A DNA stretch of 64,000 bases from Streptomyces fructofermentans (GCF_014651055.1 NZ_BMWD01000017.1:62001-126000); one strand, 5' to 3'. Shown: positions 54,442 to 63,425, counted from the stretch's first letter. Made by a program: numbers and translations. The notes: generated from the letters alone by a model not told the origin.

Positions 54442-55800
54442 GTGGGACGACTCTTCGGCACGGACGGGGTACGGGGTGTCGCCAACGCGGATCTCACGGC
54501 CGAGCTCGCGCTCGGACTGTCCGTAGCGGCGGCGCACGTACTGGCCGAGGCGGGTACCTTCGAGGGCCACCGGGCCAGGGCCGTGGTCGGACGGGATCCG
54601 CGCGCGTCCGGGGAGTTCCTGGAGGCCGCCGTGGTCGCGGGCCTCGCGAGCGCGGGCGTGGACGTCCTGCGCGTGGGCGTGCTGCCCACGCCGGCGGTGG
54701 CGTATCTCACCGGCGCCCTCGGCGCCGACCTCGGCGTGATGCTCTCCGCGAGCCACAACGCCATGCCGGACAACGGCGTCAAGTTCTTCGCCCGCGGCGG
54801 GCACAAGCTCGCCGACGAGCTGGAGGACCGGATCGAGTCCGTCTACGAGGAGCACCGCACCGGCGCTCCCTGGGACCGGCCGACCGGCTCCGGCGTGGGA
54901 CGCGTCGAGTCCTACGAGGAGGGCTTCGACCAGTACGTCGCCCACCTGCTGGCGGCGCTCCCGAACCGCCTGGAGGGACTGAAGGTCGTCCTCGACGAGG
55001 CGCACGGCGCCGCCGCCCGGGTCTCGCCCGAGGCCTTCACGCGCGCGGGCGCCGAGATCGTCACGATCGGTGCCGATCCCGACGGCCTCAACATCAACGA
55101 CGGCTGCGGGTCCACGCACCTCGGGCTGCTGAAGGCCGCCGTCGTCGAGCACGGCGCGCACCTCGGCATCGCGCACGACGGCGACGCCGACCGCTGCCTC
55201 GCCGTGGACCACACGGGCGCCGAGGTCGACGGCGACCAGATCCTGGCCGTACTCGCGCTGGCGATGCGGGAGCGTTCCGCACTGCGCTCCGACACCGTTG
55301 TCGCGACGGTCATGTCCAACCTGGGCTTCAAGCTGGCCATGGAGCGCGAGGGCCTGTCGCTCGTCCAGACGGCGGTCGGCGACCGCTACGTCCTGGAGGA
55401 GATGAAGGAGCACGACTACGCCCTCGGCGGCGAGCAGTCGGGCCACGTCATCATCCGCGACCACGCGACGACGGGTGACGGCACGCTGACCGGGCTGCTG
55501 CTCGCGGCCCGCGTCGCCCAGACGGGCCGTACGCTCCGGGACCTCGCGTCCGTCATGGAGCGGCTGCCGCAGGTGCTCGTCAACGTGCCCGACGTGGACA
55601 GGACCCGGGTGGGGACCTCCGCCGAACTGGCGTCGGCCGTCGTCGAGGCCGAGCGCGAACTCGGTTCGACCGGGCGGGTGCTGCTGCGTCCTTCGGGCAC
55701 CGAGCAGCTCGTGCGCGTCATGGTGGAGGCCGCCGACATCGAGCAGGCGCGGTCGGTCGCGGCCCGGCTCGCCGACGTGGTGAAGTCCGCGCTCGGCTAG
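54442..55800 (+). CDS. glmM: Phosphoglucosamine mutase
   Basis: GlmM converts glucosamine-6-phosphate to glucosamine-1-phosphate for UDP-GlcNAc. GTG 54442, six bases after GGAGGA, gives the 452 residues I recall for Streptomyces. ATG 54418 is in frame but lacks a site. The phosphoserine is S104 in LSASHNAMPDNG, the metal loop is DGDADRC, the sugar loop is GGEQSGH and the phosphate loop is RPSGTE. Here the last reads RPSGTEQLVRVM, with Gln where Pro is usual. glmS, which makes its substrate, is 3 kb downstream. Confidence 0.97.
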   Translation: MGRLFGTDGVRGVANADLTAELALGLSVAAAHVLAEAGTFEGHRARAVVGRDPRASGEFLEAAVVAGLASAGVDVLRVGVLPTPAVAYLTGALGADLGVMLSASHNAMPDNGVKFFARGGHKLADELEDRIESVYEEHRTGAPWDRPTGSGVGRVESYEEGFDQYVAHLLAALPNRLEGLKVVLDEAHGAAARVSPEAFTRAGAEIVTIGADPDGLNINDGCGSTHLGLLKAAVVEHGAHLGIAHDGDADRCLAVDHTGAEVDGDQILAVLALAMRERSALRSDTVVATVMSNLGFKLAMEREGLSLVQTAVGDRYVLEEMKEHDYALGGEQSGHVIIRDHATTGDGTLTGLLLAARVAQTGRTLRDLASVMERLPQVLVNVPDVDRTRVGTSAELASAVVEAERELGSTGRVLLRPSGTEQLVRVMVEAADIEQARSVAARLADVVKSALG

Positions 55801-55913
55801 GAGCGTTGCCGCAGGGGGGGTGGGGTTCTGCGTGTGGACCACGGGGCGTCCGTGGCGGACCGCGCGGGGCCCCGTGCCTGAAGGCGCCTGTCCGGGGGCG
55901 GACTTGAGGAGAC

Positions 55914-56017
55914 GGGTCGTTCGGTGACGGGCCGTTCGGTGACGGACCGTTCGGTGATGGACCGTCCGGGCACGGACCGCACTGGCACGGGTGCTCGGTG
56001 ACGGGTTGGCCGGGGAC
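55914..56017. repeat. 15-nt tandem repeat, about seven units
   Basis: Units of the form GGRCCGTTCGGTGAC run from 55914 in exact 15-base steps for five copies (to 55988), then two looser copies to 56017. Adjacent units differ at one to three bases. The array lies between glmM and the convergent DUF389 gene, and continues out of both coding regions. A - strand frame through it would encode a PSPNG-type pentad, but no gene is supported. Confidence 0.7.
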
Positions 56018-56034
56018 GGCCCGTACGGAGCGGG

Positions 56035-56991
56035 CTACTCGGGAACAGCGGCCTGCCGGGTGCCGGCATTCGCGCGCTTCCTGGCCCAGAACCACTTCTG
56101 GGCGAGCAGGGTGAGCGTTCCGGCGAGGACGATGCCGAGAAGGTTCAGCAGGAGCTGGTTGGTTGAGCCCAGGGTCTGACGGGTGTCCCCGTAGCTCAGG
56201 GCCACCGCGGCGTTGGCCGCCGCCGGCACCGTCGTCACGGAGATCGCCACGCCGACGAGGGCCCCCGACTTGGCGGACGTCAGCGAGAGCGTCCCGGCAG
56301 CGCCCGCGAGGAGCGCCACGACGAACGAGAACGCGTCCGGCGCGTAGACGAACGCCGTGTTGGGCCGCTCGTCCTCCAACCTGCCCTCGCTGAACAGGCC
56401 GACGGCGTCCATGAAGAGGCTGAAGAGGACGGTCGCCGCCATCGCCGCGGCGAAGCCCACGAGCAGCGCGGTCAGCGAACGCAGCGCCAGCCGCGGATGC
56501 CGCTGAACCAGCGCGGTGCAGAACCCCGCGAGCGGACCGAACTCCGGGCCCACCGCCATCGCGCCCACGATCAGGATCGCGTTGTCGAGGACCACACCGC
56601 AGGCCGCGATCATCGTGGCCAGCGTGATGAAGGCCAGGTAGGTGACCGAGAGCGTCGACTCCTCGTGCGTCTCCTCCGCGAGGTGCTCCCACAGGACCGC
56701 GTCCGCGCCCTCGCCGGGAGCGTCCTCCTCGGCCCGCTCGGCGCGCTTCGACAGCGACAGGTCGATGGACTCGACCGCGATCGAACCGATCTCGTCGATC
56801 CGCAACTCCCGCAGCCCGGCGATCAGTTCGTCGCCGGCCTCGCGCGCCACGTCGACCATCACGATGTCGCCCTCGGGGCGGCGCGCGGCACCCGGCACGA
56901 CCGCGAGGTGTGTCGCGCCGACCGTGCCCTCGATCAGGCGGACCACGTCGTCGGTCCGGTCGGCGGGCGTGATCAGACGCAAGTGCAGCAT
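56035..56991 (-). CDS. DUF389 integral membrane protein
   Basis: The 318-residue product belongs to the DUF389 family of unknown function. An N-terminal soluble domain (MLHLRLITPADRTDDVVRLI, about 1-110) precedes six or so membrane helices. The signature is AFITLATMIAACGVVLDNAILIVGAMAVGPEFGPLAG in full form, with SAKSGALVGVAISVTTVPAAAN later. ATG 56991 is the natural start. coaA is upstream on the same strand, but the gap is only 37 bases, so they may share an mRNA. The molecular role is unknown. Confidence 0.9.
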   Translation of the reverse strand: MLHLRLITPADRTDDVVRLIEGTVGATHLAVVPGAARRPEGDIVMVDVAREAGDELIAGLRELRIDEIGSIAVESIDLSLSKRAERAEEDAPGEGADAVLWEHLAEETHEESTLSVTYLAFITLATMIAACGVVLDNAILIVGAMAVGPEFGPLAGFCTALVQRHPRLALRSLTALLVGFAAAMAATVLFSLFMDAVGLFSEGRLEDERPNTAFVYAPDAFSFVVALLAGAAGTLSLTSAKSGALVGVAISVTTVPAAANAAVALSYGDTRQTLGSTNQLLLNLLGIVLAGTLTLLAQKWFWARKRANAGTRQAAVPE

Positions 56992-57028
56992 CCCCGCAGG
57001 GTAACGGCAGCCGCCCGCCGCCCGGAGG

Positions 57029-58018
57029 TCACAGCTTGCGCAGGCTCAGCCGCTGCACCTTGTGGTCCGGTCCCTTGCGCACGACGAGGGTGGCGCGGCC
57101 GCGCGTCGGGGCCACGTTCTCCAGCAGGTTGACCTTGTTGATGGTCCGCCAGGTCGTCCGGGCGTAGTCGAGCGCCTCCTCCTCGGAGACCTGCGTGTAC
57201 TTGCGGAAGTAGGAGGACGGGTTCTGGAACGCGGTCTCGCGGAGCCTGCGGAAGCGGTGCAGGTACCAGCGCTCGATGTCCTCCGGCCGGGCGTCCACGT
57301 ACACGCTGAAGTCGAAGTAGTCGGCGAGGCCGACGCGGGTGCGGCCGTCCTTGCCGGGCAGCGCGGGCTGGAGGACGTTCAGCCCCTCGACGATCAGGAT
57401 GTCCGGGCGGCGGACGGTGAGCCGCCTGCCGGGGACGATGTCGTAGATGAGGTGCGAGTAGACGGGCGCGGTCACCTCGTCCTTGCCCGCCTTGATGTCC
57501 GCGACGAACCGGGTCAGTGCCCGGCGGTCGTACGACTCGGGGAAGCCCTTGCGGGACATCAGGCCGCGCGCCTGGAGTTCCTTGGTGGGCAGCAGGAAGC
57601 CGTCCGTGGTGACCAGTTCGACCCGCGGGTGCTCGGGCCAGCGCGAGAGCAGCGCCTGCAGGAGTCGCGCGACGGTGGACTTGCCGACGGCGACCGAGCC
57701 CGCGACGCCTATCACGAACGGCGTACCGGACTGGGAGCCCTTCTCCCCGAGGAAGGTGTTCAGGGCACCGCGCAGACCGTCGGTCGCGCCCACGTAGAGG
57801 TTGAGGAGCCTGGACAGCGGCAGGTAGATGTCGCGCACCTCGTCCAGGTCGATGACGTCGCCCAGGCCGCGCAGCTTCTCCACCTCCTCGGCGGTCAGCG
57901 GCAGCGGCGTCTTCTCCCTCAGCGCGCTCCACTCCGAGCGGGTGAGGTCGAGGTAGGGAGTCGCCTCCGGCCTGGGCCGGTGGGCGCTCCGCGGCAACGA
58001 GGAGACCGGTGAGATCAC
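57029..58018 (-). CDS. coaA: Pantothenate kinase, type I
   Basis: CoaA phosphorylates pantothenate, the first committed step in CoA synthesis, and is usually inhibited by CoA. It is 329 residues. The Walker A motif is GVAGSVAVGKST at 104-115, and VEGLNVLQP and YFDFSVYVDA follow in the nucleotide/pantothenate domain. The start is GTG 58018 (MISPVSSLPRSAHR), with no clear ribosome site, so the mRNA may be leaderless. It may be co-transcribed with the DUF389 gene downstream. Confidence 0.96.
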   Translation of the reverse strand: MISPVSSLPRSAHRPRPEATPYLDLTRSEWSALREKTPLPLTAEEVEKLRGLGDVIDLDEVRDIYLPLSRLLNLYVGATDGLRGALNTFLGEKGSQSGTPFVIGVAGSVAVGKSTVARLLQALLSRWPEHPRVELVTTDGFLLPTKELQARGLMSRKGFPESYDRRALTRFVADIKAGKDEVTAPVYSHLIYDIVPGRRLTVRRPDILIVEGLNVLQPALPGKDGRTRVGLADYFDFSVYVDARPEDIERWYLHRFRRLRETAFQNPSSYFRKYTQVSEEEALDYARTTWRTINKVNLLENVAPTRGRATLVVRKGPDHKVQRLSLRKL

Positions 58019-58109
58019 AGTCCATTGTTACGGGAGTTTGAACGGCGTGGCGGGTGGGGTCCGTCACTCCGGGCGTGTTCCTCGCCCGTTCTCCGCGCGT
58101 CCCGGGGTA

Positions 58110-58138
58110 TGGACCGCCGGGCCGTACGGGGATAGCGT
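58110..58138 (+). promoter_or_regulatory. Promoter of the 58184 small gene
   Basis: TGGACC (58110-58115), 17 bases and TAGCGT (58133-58138) resemble the rpoB promoter. It lies 46 bases before the start and diverges from coaA. Confidence 0.45.
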
Positions 58139-58183
58139 CCCGCCATCCGGGAGCGAGCCGCATCCCGGCCTGCAGGGGTTGGG

Positions 58184-58444
58184 GTGGTCGTCGTGGCCGT
58201 ACGTTTCCGTGTGCCCGGCTTCTCCGGGCGAGCGCCGGGACCGGTGCGGGGTCTGCGCCCAGGGGCGGACCTGGAGGGGCGGGTGTGCAGCGAACTGTCC
58301 GCCGATCTGCCGGACGAGGACCTGGGGGAGTACCTCTACGACTGCATCGACCTGTACCGGATGGGCAGCAAGCCCCGGTGCGAGGAGGTCGAGTTCCTGG
58401 GGCTCGTGCAGGACGCGATCGACGAGATGGAGCGCGGGCGGTAG
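58184..58444 (+). CDS. Small hypothetical protein
   Basis: This is an 86-residue protein of unknown function. After a basic N-terminus (VRFRVPGFSGRAPGPVRGLR) it is acidic, with C53 in YDCIDL and other Cys at VCSEL and KPRCEEVEF. The C-terminal half (DLPDEDLGEYLYDCIDLYRM, then VEFLGLVQDAIDEMERGR) looks like a compact helical domain. GTG 58184 or GTG 58193 is the start behind AGGGGTTGGGG. Codon use and a possible promoter support a real gene, probably conserved in Streptomyces between coaA and glmS. Confidence 0.7.
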   Translation: MVVVAVRFRVPGFSGRAPGPVRGLRPGADLEGRVCSELSADLPDEDLGEYLYDCIDLYRMGSKPRCEEVEFLGLVQDAIDEMERGR

Positions 58445-58531
58445 CGGCCGGGAGGCCGTCCCGTCCGGGAGAGGCCCCGTCCGGGACAGGCCCTGTCCGG
58501 GCGGACCGGCGGAGGCGCGGGGCCCGCGGCG

Positions 58532-58582
58532 GGGCCGAGGCGGTGCGGGGCCCGAGGCGGCGCCGGGCCGAGGCGGTGCGGG
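58532..58582. repeat. 18-nt direct repeat in the gap before glmS
   Basis: The same 18 bases (GGGCCGAGGCGGTGCGGG) occur at 58532-58549 and 58565-58582, with a degenerate copy between them. The surrounding 278-base gap (58445-58722) is extremely GC-rich and holds no gene. GTCCGGGAGAGG-like units recur near 58470-58500. Confidence 0.6.
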
Positions 58583-58710
58583 ACTGTGACGGGCCCGCCC
58601 CGCGGGGTACGGGCCGTGCCGGGGCGGCGGGCGTGCCGGGGTGTGCCGGCCGTGGCGGGGCGGCGGGGCCGTGCGCGCGGGCAATCACCGGGGCGCGCGG
58701 GAGTGCGCCG

Positions 58711-58716
58711 TAGGCT
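58711..58716 (+). promoter_or_regulatory. -10 box for leaderless glmS
   Basis: TAGGCT ends six bases before the glmS ATG. No ribosome site exists upstream. The spacing fits a transcript that starts at the start codon. The -35 is not recognisable. Confidence 0.45.
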
Positions 58717-58722
58717 GCCGCC

Positions 58723-60570
58723 ATGTGCGGAATCGTGGGATACGTGGGGCCGCAGTCGGCGCTCGATGTGGTCGTGGCAGGGCTGAGAAGGCTGGAGTAC
58801 CGGGGCTACGACTCGGCGGGAGTCGCCGTGCTCGCGGACGGCGGGATGGCCGCCGCGAAGAAGTCCGGCAAGCTGGTCAACCTGGAGAAGGAGCTGGTCG
58901 ACCGGCCCCTGCCGAGCGGTTCGACCGGGATCGGGCACACCCGCTGGGCCACCCACGGCGGTCCCACGGACGCGAACGCCCACCCCCATCTGGACAACGC
59001 GGGCCGGGTCGCCGTCGTGCACAACGGCATCATCGAGAACTTCGCCGAGCTGCGGGCCGAACTGGCCGGGCGCGGGCACGGGCTGGAGTCCGAGACCGAC
59101 ACCGAGGTCGTCGCGCACCTGCTCGCCGAGGAGTTCTCCGGCTGCGCCGACCTCGCCGAGTCCATGCGGCTCGTGTGCCGGCGCCTGGAAGGGGCCTTCA
59201 CGCTGGTGGCCGTGCACGCGGACGAGCCGGACGTGGTCGTCGGGGCGCGCCGCAACTCGCCGCTCGTGGTCGGGGTCGGGGACGGCGAGGCCTTCCTCGC
59301 CTCGGACGTCGCCGCGTTCATCGAGCACACCCGGGCGGCGGTCGAGCTGGGCCAGGACCAGGTGGTCGAGCTCCGGCGGGACGGAGTGACCGTCACCGGG
59401 TTCGACGGGCGGCCCGCCGAGGTGCGTTCGTACCACGTCGACTGGGACGTGTCCGCCGCCGAGAAGGGCGGCTACGACTACTTCATGCTCAAGGAGATCG
59501 CCGAACAGCCCAAGGCTGTCGCCGACACCCTGCTCGGGCGGATCGACGCGAGCGGGTCGCTGTCGCTCGACGAGGTGCGGATTCCGGCCCGGGTCCTCAA
59601 GGAGGTCGACAAGGTCGTCGTCGTGGCCTGCGGCACCGCCTTCCACGCCGGGATGATCGCCAAGTACGCCATCGAGCACTGGACCCGGATCCCGTGCGAG
59701 GTGGAGCTCGCCAGCGAGTTCCGCTACCGGGACCCGATCCTGGACGCGCGCACGCTGGTCGTCGCCATCTCGCAGTCCGGCGAGACCATGGACACCCTGA
59801 TGGCGCTGCGGCACGCGCGGGACCAGGGGGCCCGGGTCCTGGCGATCTGCAACACGAACGGGTCGACGATCCCCCGGGAGTCGGACGCCGTGCTCTACAC
59901 GCACGCGGGGCCCGAGGTGGCGGTCGCCTCGACGAAGGCGTTCCTGACCCAGCTCGTCGCCTGCTATCTCGTGGCGCTCTACCTGGCGCAGGTGCGCGGC
60001 ACCAAGTGGGCCGACGAGATCCGGGCCGTCGTACGGGACCTGGCGCGCATCCCCGGCGAGGTGGAGCGGGTCCTGGAGACGATGGAGCCGGTACGGGAAC
60101 TGGCGCGGTCGCTGGCCGCAAAGGACACCGTGCTGTTCCTGGGGCGGCACGTGGGGTACCCCGTGGCGCTGGAGGGCGCGCTCAAGCTGAAGGAGCTGGC
60201 CTACATGCACGCGGAGGGCTTCGCGGCGGGGGAGCTGAAGCACGGGCCGATCGCCCTCATCGAGGAGGACCTGCCGGTGGTCGTCGTGGTGCCCTCGCCC
60301 CGCGGGCGGTCCGTGCTGTACGACAAGATCGTGTCGAACATCCAGGAGATCCGGGCCCGGGGGGCGCGGACGATCGTCATCGCGGAGGAGGGCGACGAGG
60401 CAGTGGTCCCGTACGCCGACCATCTGATCCGCGTGCCGGTCACGCCCACGCTGCTCCAGCCGCTCGTCGCCACGGTGCCGTTGCAGGTCTTCGCGTGCGA
60501 GCTGGCGACGGCCCGGGGCAACGAGGTTGACCAGCCGCGCAACCTGGCCAAGTCCGTGACGGTGGAGTGA
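58723..60570 (+). CDS. glmS: Glucosamine-fructose-6-phosphate aminotransferase (isomerising)
   Basis: GlmS makes glucosamine-6-phosphate from fructose-6-phosphate and glutamine, the entry to amino sugars and peptidoglycan. It is 615 residues: the N-terminal nucleophile glutaminase (MCGIVGYVGP, with C2 catalytic after Met removal; HTRWATHG) and two SIS domains (SQSGETMDTL, ASTKAFLTQL, ALKLKELAYMHAEGF), ending in PRNLAKSVTVE. There is no ribosome site. A -10 box six bases upstream suggests a leaderless mRNA. It lies four bases before acpS. Confidence 0.97.
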   Translation: MCGIVGYVGPQSALDVVVAGLRRLEYRGYDSAGVAVLADGGMAAAKKSGKLVNLEKELVDRPLPSGSTGIGHTRWATHGGPTDANAHPHLDNAGRVAVVHNGIIENFAELRAELAGRGHGLESETDTEVVAHLLAEEFSGCADLAESMRLVCRRLEGAFTLVAVHADEPDVVVGARRNSPLVVGVGDGEAFLASDVAAFIEHTRAAVELGQDQVVELRRDGVTVTGFDGRPAEVRSYHVDWDVSAAEKGGYDYFMLKEIAEQPKAVADTLLGRIDASGSLSLDEVRIPARVLKEVDKVVVVACGTAFHAGMIAKYAIEHWTRIPCEVELASEFRYRDPILDARTLVVAISQSGETMDTLMALRHARDQGARVLAICNTNGSTIPRESDAVLYTHAGPEVAVASTKAFLTQLVACYLVALYLAQVRGTKWADEIRAVVRDLARIPGEVERVLETMEPVRELARSLAAKDTVLFLGRHVGYPVALEGALKLKELAYMHAEGFAAGELKHGPIALIEEDLPVVVVVPSPRGRSVLYDKIVSNIQEIRARGARTIVIAEEGDEAVVPYADHLIRVPVTPTLLQPLVATVPLQVFACELATARGNEVDQPRNLAKSVTVE

Positions 60571-60574
60571 GCAC

Positions 60575-60943
60575 GTGATCATCGGGGTGGGGATCGACGT
60601 GGCCGAGATCGAGCGGTTCCGGGTGTCGCTGGAGCGGACGCCGGGACTGGCCGACCGGCTCTTCGTGAGGAGCGAGCTGCTGCTGCCCGGCGGGGAACGC
60701 CGGGGCGTCGCCTCACTGGCGGCGCGCTTCGCGGCGAAGGAGGCCCTGGCCAAGGCGCTCGGCGCGCCCGCGGGCCTGCACTGGACCGACGCGGAGGTCT
60801 ACGTCGAGGACAGCGGTCAGCCGCGGCTGAGGGTGACGGGAACGGTGGCGGCGCGCGCGGCCGAGCTGGGGGTCCGTGCGTGGCACGTGTCGTTGAGCCA
60901 TGACGCGGGGGTGGCCTCGGCCGTGGTGATAGCGGAGGGCTAG
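60575..60943 (+). CDS. acpS: Holo-[acyl-carrier-protein] synthase
   Basis: AcpS transfers phosphopantetheine from CoA to acyl carrier protein. It is 122 residues with the two conserved blocks GIDVAEIERF (D8) and FAAKEALAKALG, which hold the Mg ligands. GTG 60575 starts four bases after glmS, and the short gap suggests translation coupled to glmS. The CoA it uses is made by the nearby coaA pathway. There is a gap of 479 bases to nnrD. Confidence 0.97.
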   Translation: MIIGVGIDVAEIERFRVSLERTPGLADRLFVRSELLLPGGERRGVASLAARFAAKEALAKALGAPAGLHWTDAEVYVEDSGQPRLRVTGTVAARAAELGVRAWHVSLSHDAGVASAVVIAEG

Positions 60944-61422
60944 GACGCCTCCCGGGGAGGGTTCGCCACACCCCGGGGGCCGATTCGTCCCGAGGGGCCG
61001 CTCCGTCCTGGCGGGCCGCCTCGTCCGGCCGGGGTCGGCCGGCCCCCGTCGTGCGCGGCTCGCTCGGCGCGGCCCGTGCGGGTCGGCCTGTGCGGGTCGG
61101 CCTGGGCGGATCGGTGGCGGGGCCCGCCCTGCCAGTACGGACGGGCCGCGTGTCCGGCGTGGGCCCGCCGGGGACCGTCCCGCGGGGTCGGCCGAGCCGC
61201 CGCACAGGCCTGCCGGACCGGCCCGTCGTGGCGTCCCGTTCGGGTGGGCCCGGGTGGCCCGTGCCCCGTCCCGCGGGGAACGTCCCGCGGGGAACGGCCT
61301 GTTCGGGCAGGGCGTTCGGCCCGGGCAGCCCTCGGTGGCCGACGCGGTGGCCGACGCGGTGGCCGGCGGGCTCCGCGGGTGCGGACCGGCGCGGGACGCG
61401 GGGGTGGGGGAGACTCGACCCC
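60944..61422. other. Repeat-rich, gene-free gap before nnrD
   Basis: The nnrD frame remains open through this gap, but composition (Gly/Arg/Pro/Ala-rich) and the tandem repeats argue against coding. It contains the short repeats described at 61076-61369 and no clear promoter. Confidence 0.6.
61076..61369. repeat. Three short tandem repeats before nnrD
   Basis: A 14-nt unit is duplicated at 61076-61103, another 14-nt unit (GTCCCGCGGGGAAC) at 61268-61295, and a 12-nt unit (GGTGGCCGACGC) is present three times at 61334-61369. The copies are perfect or nearly so. They fall in one intergenic gap but are unrelated to one another. Confidence 0.65.
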
Positions 61423-62856
61423 ATGCGGACTGCGTACGGCGTGGAGACGGTGAGGGCGGCCGAACGGGAGCTGATGGCACGGCTCCCCGAGGGCACGCTG
61501 ATGCGACGGGCGGCGGCCGGACTGGCCGCGGCCTGCGCCGACTTGGTGGGCCGTGTATACGGCAGCCGGATCGTGCTGCTGGTCGGCAGCGGCGACAACG
61601 GCGGCGACGCCCTGTACGCCGGCGCCAGGCTGGCGCGGCGCGGCGCGGGCGTCACGGCGGTGCTGCTCGCGTCCCCCGACCGCACCCACCCCGGCGGCCT
61701 CGCCGCCCTGCGGCGCGCGGGCGGCACGACGGCGGACCCCGGCGGCGCGCGGGAGCCGATCGGACGGGCCGACCTCGTCGTGGACGGCATCGTGGGGATC
61801 GGCGGAAAGGGGGGCCTGCGCCCCGACGCCGCAGCGCTCGTGGACCTGGTCAGCGAGACCCGCGCACCGGTCGTCGCGGTCGACCTGCCGAGCGGCGTCG
61901 AGGCCGACACCGGGGAGGTGCGAGGGGCCGCCGTACGGGCCGACCTGACGGTGACCTTCGGTACGCACAAGCCGGGCCTGCTCGTGGACCCGGCGAAGGA
62001 GTACGCCGGTTCCGTACGCCTCGTCGACATCGGGCTGGCCCTGCCGGGCGAGGGCGTGCTGGAGGCGCTGCAGCACGCGGACGTCGCGGCGCTGCTTCCG
62101 GCGCCGGGCGCGGAGAGCGACAAGTACCGGCGCGGGGTGGTGGGCATCGCGGCAGGCTCCGCGCGCTACCCGGGCGCGGCCGTGCTGGCGGTCGCCGGGG
62201 CGCTGCGGGGAGGAGCCGGAGCCGTGCGGTACGCGGGGCCGGCCGGGGACGCGGTGATCGCGAGGTTCCCGGAGACCCTCGTGTCGTCCGGCTCGCCCGA
62301 ACGGGCGGGGCGGGTGCAGGCGTGGGTCGTCGGGCCCGGGGCGGGGGACGACGCCGACGCCGTGGCCGCCGTGCTGAAGGCGGACGTACCGGTGCTCGTG
62401 GACGCGGACGGCCTGCGGCTCGCGGACCGGGCGGTCGTACGGGCCCGCTCGGCGCCCACCCTGCTGACACCGCACGCGGGTGAGGCGGCCGCGCTGCTCG
62501 GAACGGCACGCGAGGAGGTCGAGGGGGCACGGCTCGCGTCCGTGCGCGAACTCGCGGAGCGGTACGGGGCGACCGTGCTGCTCAAGGGGTCGACGACGCT
62601 GGTCGCCTCCCCGGGCGGCGGCGCCGTGCGGGTGAACCCGACGGGCACGCCCTGGCTGGCCACGGCGGGCAGCGGGGACGTGCTGTCCGGCCTGACCGGT
62701 TCGCTGCTCGCCTCGGGGCTCGGGGCCCGGGACGCCGCGAGCGTGGGCGCGTACCTCCACGGGCTGGCGGGCCGTTTCGCCTCGGACGGGGCGCCCGCGG
62801 GCGCGCACGACGTGGCCGACGCGGTGCCCGAGGCGTGGCGCGACGTCATGGACTGA
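61423..62856 (+). CDS. nnrD: Bifunctional NAD(P)HX epimerase / ADP-dependent dehydratase
   Basis: This enzyme repairs hydrated NADH and NADPH. It is 477 residues from ATG 61423, which follows GGGGGAGA. The N-terminal NnrE epimerase part has GSGDNGGDALYAGARLARRG, VDGIVGIGGKGGL and VDLPSGVEADTG. The C-terminal NnrD dehydratase part has VGPGAG, TPHAGEAAALLG and TAGSGDVLSG. Both domains look intact. The frame is open further upstream, but the protein family starts near MRTAYGVETVRAAERELM. alr follows 582 bases later. Confidence 0.95.
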   Translation: MRTAYGVETVRAAERELMARLPEGTLMRRAAAGLAAACADLVGRVYGSRIVLLVGSGDNGGDALYAGARLARRGAGVTAVLLASPDRTHPGGLAALRRAGGTTADPGGAREPIGRADLVVDGIVGIGGKGGLRPDAAALVDLVSETRAPVVAVDLPSGVEADTGEVRGAAVRADLTVTFGTHKPGLLVDPAKEYAGSVRLVDIGLALPGEGVLEALQHADVAALLPAPGAESDKYRRGVVGIAAGSARYPGAAVLAVAGALRGGAGAVRYAGPAGDAVIARFPETLVSSGSPERAGRVQAWVVGPGAGDDADAVAAVLKADVPVLVDADGLRLADRAVVRARSAPTLLTPHAGEAAALLGTAREEVEGARLASVRELAERYGATVLLKGSTTLVASPGGGAVRVNPTGTPWLATAGSGDVLSGLTGSLLASGLGARDAASVGAYLHGLAGRFASDGAPAGAHDVADAVPEAWRDVMD

Positions 62857-63120
62857 CCGGCACGGCGTTGCGTGGGGCTCCGGGTCGGGTGGACCGCCCG
62901 CGCCCCGGGCCCCAGGGGCACCCGGCACACGGACCCGCTACCCCGAGCACCCGCGGGCGGCGGACGCCCTGACCGAGCGCCCGCCGCCCGGACGCCACCG
63001 GCCCGGCGAGTCCCCGGCGCGCCCGGCCGACCGCCCGAGCCCTCGGGCCGTTGGGGCGCCCGGCGCGGACGTTCCGGCACGCGGACGCGCTGACTGCGCG
63101 CCCGCCGCCCGCGCGCGCCC

Positions 63121-63268
63121 GACCGCCGTGCCCGGCCCCTCGCCCCCGACCGCCGTGCCCGGCCCCTCGCCCCCGACCGCCGTGCCCGGCCCCTCGCCCC
63201 CGACCGCCGTGCCCGGCCCCTCGCCCCCGACCGCCGTGCCCGGCCCCCCGCCCCCGACCGCCGCGCCA
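63121..63268. repeat. 27-bp minisatellite, about 5.5 units
   Basis: The unit of 27 bases (starting GACCGCCGTGCCCGG) occurs four times without change from 63121 to 63228, once with one difference (63229-63255) and then as a partial copy. It lies 170 bases before alr. In one frame it would encode a nine-residue PGPSPPTAV unit, but no start or ribosome site supports a gene. Confidence 0.85.
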
Positions 63269-63425
63269 GGCGACCGACCGGCCGGCTTCAGGCCGCCCGG
63301 TTCCCGTGGGCCGGGCTGCGCTCCCGGCCGACCGGCCGCGGCCCCGGGCTTGCTGCACAAGGGTGAGTGAGGGCGCGCCGCAGGACGCGGGGCCGGTGGC
63401 TGAGGGCCTCGGCGGACCCCTCTGA

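Noticed and set aside
55914..56017. CRISPR array or repeat protein gene
   Set aside because: The 15-bp units have no spacers, and the possible pentad-repeat frame lacks a start and continues out of frame with its neighbours.
61051..61422. N-terminal extension of NnrD by 124 residues
   Set aside because: The frame is open, but the sequence is Gly/Arg/Pro low complexity made of tandem repeats, and the family N-terminus fits ATG 61423.
63121..63268. CRISPR array
   Set aside because: The 27-bp units are directly joined without unique spacers, and no cas gene is in the window.
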